From positions 3,348,001 through 3,412,000 of the forward strand of contig CP053418.1 in NCBI GenBank assembly GCA_013127575.1: 64,000 nucleotides of DNA, in the 5' to 3' direction. Position numbers and translations under genes: made by a program. Every line of letters begins with the position of its first letter. Position 1 is the first letter of the stretch. The DNA comes from Ramlibacter terrae (GTDB taxonomy: Bacteria; Pseudomonadota; Gammaproteobacteria; Burkholderiales; Burkholderiaceae_C). Shown piece by piece: positions 61,774 through 64,000 of this stretch. Below the pieces are notes generated by a model, which searched no databases, had not been told where the DNA came from, and worked only from the letters and a program-made list of their open reading frames with translations.

Positions 61774-62516
61774 ATGGCCGACAACCTGCTCGAAGTGAGC
61801 GACCTGCACGCCGGCTACGGCCGCGCCGAGGTGCTCACCGGACTGAACTTCCAGCTGCCGCGCGGCCGGTGGTGACCGTGATCGGCCCCAACGGCGCCGG
61901 CAAGTCGACCACGCTGAATGCGCTGATGGGCCTGCTGCCGTGCCGCGGCACGGTCAGGTTCGACGGCGTCGACCTCGCGGGCCTCGAGCTGGAAGAGCGC
62001 GTCATGCTCGGCGTGGCGCTGGTGCCGGAAAAGCGCGAGCTGTTCGGCACCATGCCGGTCGAAGACAACCTGGTGCTCGGCGGCTACCGCGCGATGAAGC
62101 TGCGCGTGCCGAACTGGAAGAGCGAACTGGAGCGCGTGTACGAGCTGTTCCCGCGCCTGAAGGAACGCCGCGGGCAACTCGCCGGCACGCTCTCGGGCGG
62201 CGAGCGCCAGATGCTGGCGGTGGGCCGCGCGCTGATGTCGCGTCCCAAGCTGCTGATGCTCGACGAACCCAGCCTCGGCCTCGCGCCGCTGGTGGTGCGC
62301 GACATCTTCACCACGATCGACAAGCTGCGCACCGCCGGCGTGAGCATCCTGCTGGTGGAGCAGAACGCGCGCGCCGCGCTCGAAGTGGCCGACTACGGGT
62401 ACGTGCTCGAGACCGGCGAGATCGGCCTGCACGGGCCGGCGCGCGAACTCGCCGGCGACGCCCGCGTGATCGAGACCTACCTCGGCGCCGCGCGCAGCAG
62501 CGCCGCCGCCGCCTGA
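61774..62516 (+). CDS. livF: Liv-type ABC transporter ATP-binding protein LivF (one frameshift)
   Basis: ATPase of the second Liv importer. MADNLLEVSDLHAGYGRAEVL opens it, [20 protein letters not shown] is Walker A, LSGGERQMLAVGRALMSRP the signature, LLMLDEPSLGLAP Walker B, and LLVEQNARAALEVAD the switch region. One T missing near 61872 breaks PRGLVVTVIG; restoring it makes a CCTGG. About 247 residues. It follows the fused permease-ATPase by 2 nt and precedes the acyl-CoA dehydrogenase by 4 nt, so transport and catabolism share one transcript. Confidence 0.9.
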
Positions 62517-62520
62517 CGCG

Positions 62521-64000
62521 ATGGCCGATTACCGCCCGTCCGTCGAGGACATCGGCTTCCTGCTGTTCGACGTTCTGCGGGCGCCCGCGGCGCTGCAGCC
62601 GTTGCCCGCCTTCGCCGACGCCGACCCGGCGCTGATGGCGCAGGTGCTCGACGAAGCCGGCAAGTTCGTCCGCGAAGTCGTCGCGCCGCTGCAGGCGACC
62701 GGCGACGCCGTCGGCTGCCGCTTCGAGGCGGGCCGGGTGACGGCGCCCCCGGCTTCGCCGACGCCTACCGCGCGTTCTGGCAGGCGGGCTGGCCCGCGCT
62801 CGCGTGCGCGCCCGAAGACGGCGGGCAAGGCCTGCCCCGGGTGCTGGAAGGCGTGCTGTACGAAATGCTCAGCGCCGCCAACCACGGGTGGACGATGGCG
62901 CCGGGCCTGCTGCATGGCGCCTACGAATGCCTCAAGCACCATGGCAGCGATGAACTGAAAGCGGGGTACCTGCCGAAGATCGCCAGCGGCGAGTGGCTCG
63001 CCACCATGTGCCTGACCGAACCGCACGCGGGCAGCGACCTCGGGCTGGCGCACACGCAGGCCGTGCCGCAGGCCGACGGCAGCCATCGCATCGCCGGCAC
63101 CAAGATCTTCATCTCGGGCGGCGAACACGACCTCAGCGAGAACATCGTCCACCTCGTGCTGGCGCGCGAACCCGGCGCGCCGCCCGGGCCGAAAGGCCTG
63201 TCGCTGTTCCTCGCGCCCAAGCTGCTGCCCGATGGCGCGCGCAACGGCGTCGTGTGCGAGCGCATCGAGGAGAAGATGGGCCTGCACGGCAGCGCGACCT
63301 GCGTGCTGCGCTTCGACGACGCGACCGGCTGGCGCGTGGGCGACGCCGGCCGCGGACTGGCCGCCATGTTCGTGATGATGAACGCGGCGCGGCTGCACGT
63401 CGCGCTGCAGGGCATCGGCTTGCTCGATGCGGCCTGGCAGAAGGCGGATGCGTATGCGCAGGAGCGCACGCAGATGCGCGCACCCGGCGCGCTGCGCGGT
63501 GAAGGCGCGGCGGACCCGATCGCGCGCCATCCCGCCGTGCGCCGCATCCTCGACACCGAACGCGCCTGGATCGACGGCCTGCGGGTGCTGGCCTACCGCA
63601 CCGGCATCGAACTCGACCTCGGCCGCCACCATCCCGACGCCGCAAGGCGCGACGCCGCGCTGCAGTGGTGCAGCCTGGTCACGCCGGTGCTCAAGGCCGT
63701 CGGCACCGACGCCGGCTTCCACGGCGCGAGCCGCTGCCTGCAGGTGCTCGGCGGCCACGGCTATGTCAGGGAGTGGGGCATCGAGCAGATCGTGCGCGAC
63801 GCGCGCGTGACCATGATCTACGAGGGCACCAACGAGATCCGGGCCATCGACCTGCTCGTGCGCAAGGTGCTGCCCGACGCGGGCGCGGCGCTCGGCCGCC
63901 TGTTCGACCAGCTTGCCGCCGAACTGCCTTCGAACGACGGCGAAGACGCCGAAGTCCTGCGCCGCTTCGGCGACCTGCGCGCCGTGACGGCGCAACTGGC
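62521..64000 (+). CDS. Acyl-CoA dehydrogenase (3' end outside the window, one frameshift)
   Basis: FAD-dependent dehydrogenase of the long subgroup (about 590 residues, DmdC/AcdA-like), recognised by the N-terminal YRPSVEDIGFLLFDVL. Then WLATMCLTEPHAGSDLGLAHT and GTKIFISGGEHDLSENIVH (FAD and substrate binding), EEKMGLHGSATCVLRFDDA, and MIYEGTNEIRAIDLLVRKVL with the catalytic-base Glu region. One G missing near 62742 (CCCCCGGGC) breaks APPGFADAYRAF. The window ends after about 493 residues. As the last visible operon gene it could create the double bond in aryl-propanoyl-CoA substrates such as dihydroferuloyl-CoA. Confidence 0.85.

Overview
The window is about 68-70% G+C, densely packed, and full of Bug/TctC-type solute receptors, LysR regulators, Liv-type ABC importers and meta-cleavage aromatic genes. 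This points to a soil or water betaproteobacterium of the order Burkholderiales, most likely Comamonadaceae. I saw no rRNA, tRNA, CRISPR array, integrase or transposase gene.

Layout: 1-2.0 kb, end of an aconitase-family gene and a Bug receptor. 2.1-4.8 kb, small secreted proteins, a LysE exporter and a DUF2927-like/Sel1 protein. 4.9-11.6 kb, LysR regulator divergent from a Bug / aldo-keto reductase / UGSC-family / thioredoxin-reductase-like / Bug operon. 11.7-20.0 kb, protocatechuate 4,5-cleavage (pmd/lig) operon with an embedded tannase and a divergent LysR. 20.1-27.6 kb, one operon for a Liv-type ABC importer, a Bug receptor, a DUF1932 dehydrogenase and an AEC transporter. 27.7-30.7 kb, vanR-vanAB. 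30.8-35.5 kb, MetE-like methyltransferase, gdhA, a response regulator with cyclase-like domain, and a dienoyl-CoA-reductase-like SDR. 35.6-42.6 kb, exopolysaccharide locus (TolC-like protein, Alg8-like synthase continuous with a beta-helix domain, PilZ/Alg44-like protein, UDP-glucose dehydrogenase). 42.6-47.4 kb, prkA-yeaH-spoVR stress operon. 47.7-50.7 kb, amino-sugar (nag) operon. 50.8-64 kb, hydroxycinnamate-type CoA catabolism: acyl-CoA ligase, amidohydrolase, crotonase, feruloyl-CoA synthase, SDR, second Liv importer, acyl-CoA dehydrogenase.

Functional theme: the aromatic genes form a route for lignin-type phenolics. Hydroxycinnamates are CoA-activated and shortened (54-64 kb), vanillate is demethylated to protocatechuate (VanAB), protocatechuate is opened by LigAB, and LigC-LigI-LigJ-LigK carry it to pyruvate and oxaloacetate. 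Vanillin dehydrogenase and the oxalomesaconate tautomerase are not in the window.

Sequence quality: most genes are interrupted by 1-2 nt frameshifts although the protein is conserved on both sides. I therefore annotate them as single genes spanning the shifts. About thirty of the shifts I could repair restore a CCTGG or CCAGG (CCWGG) site, which looks like systematic long-read error at a methylated motif rather than decay. Coordinates span the repaired gene; residue numbers in broken genes are approximate.
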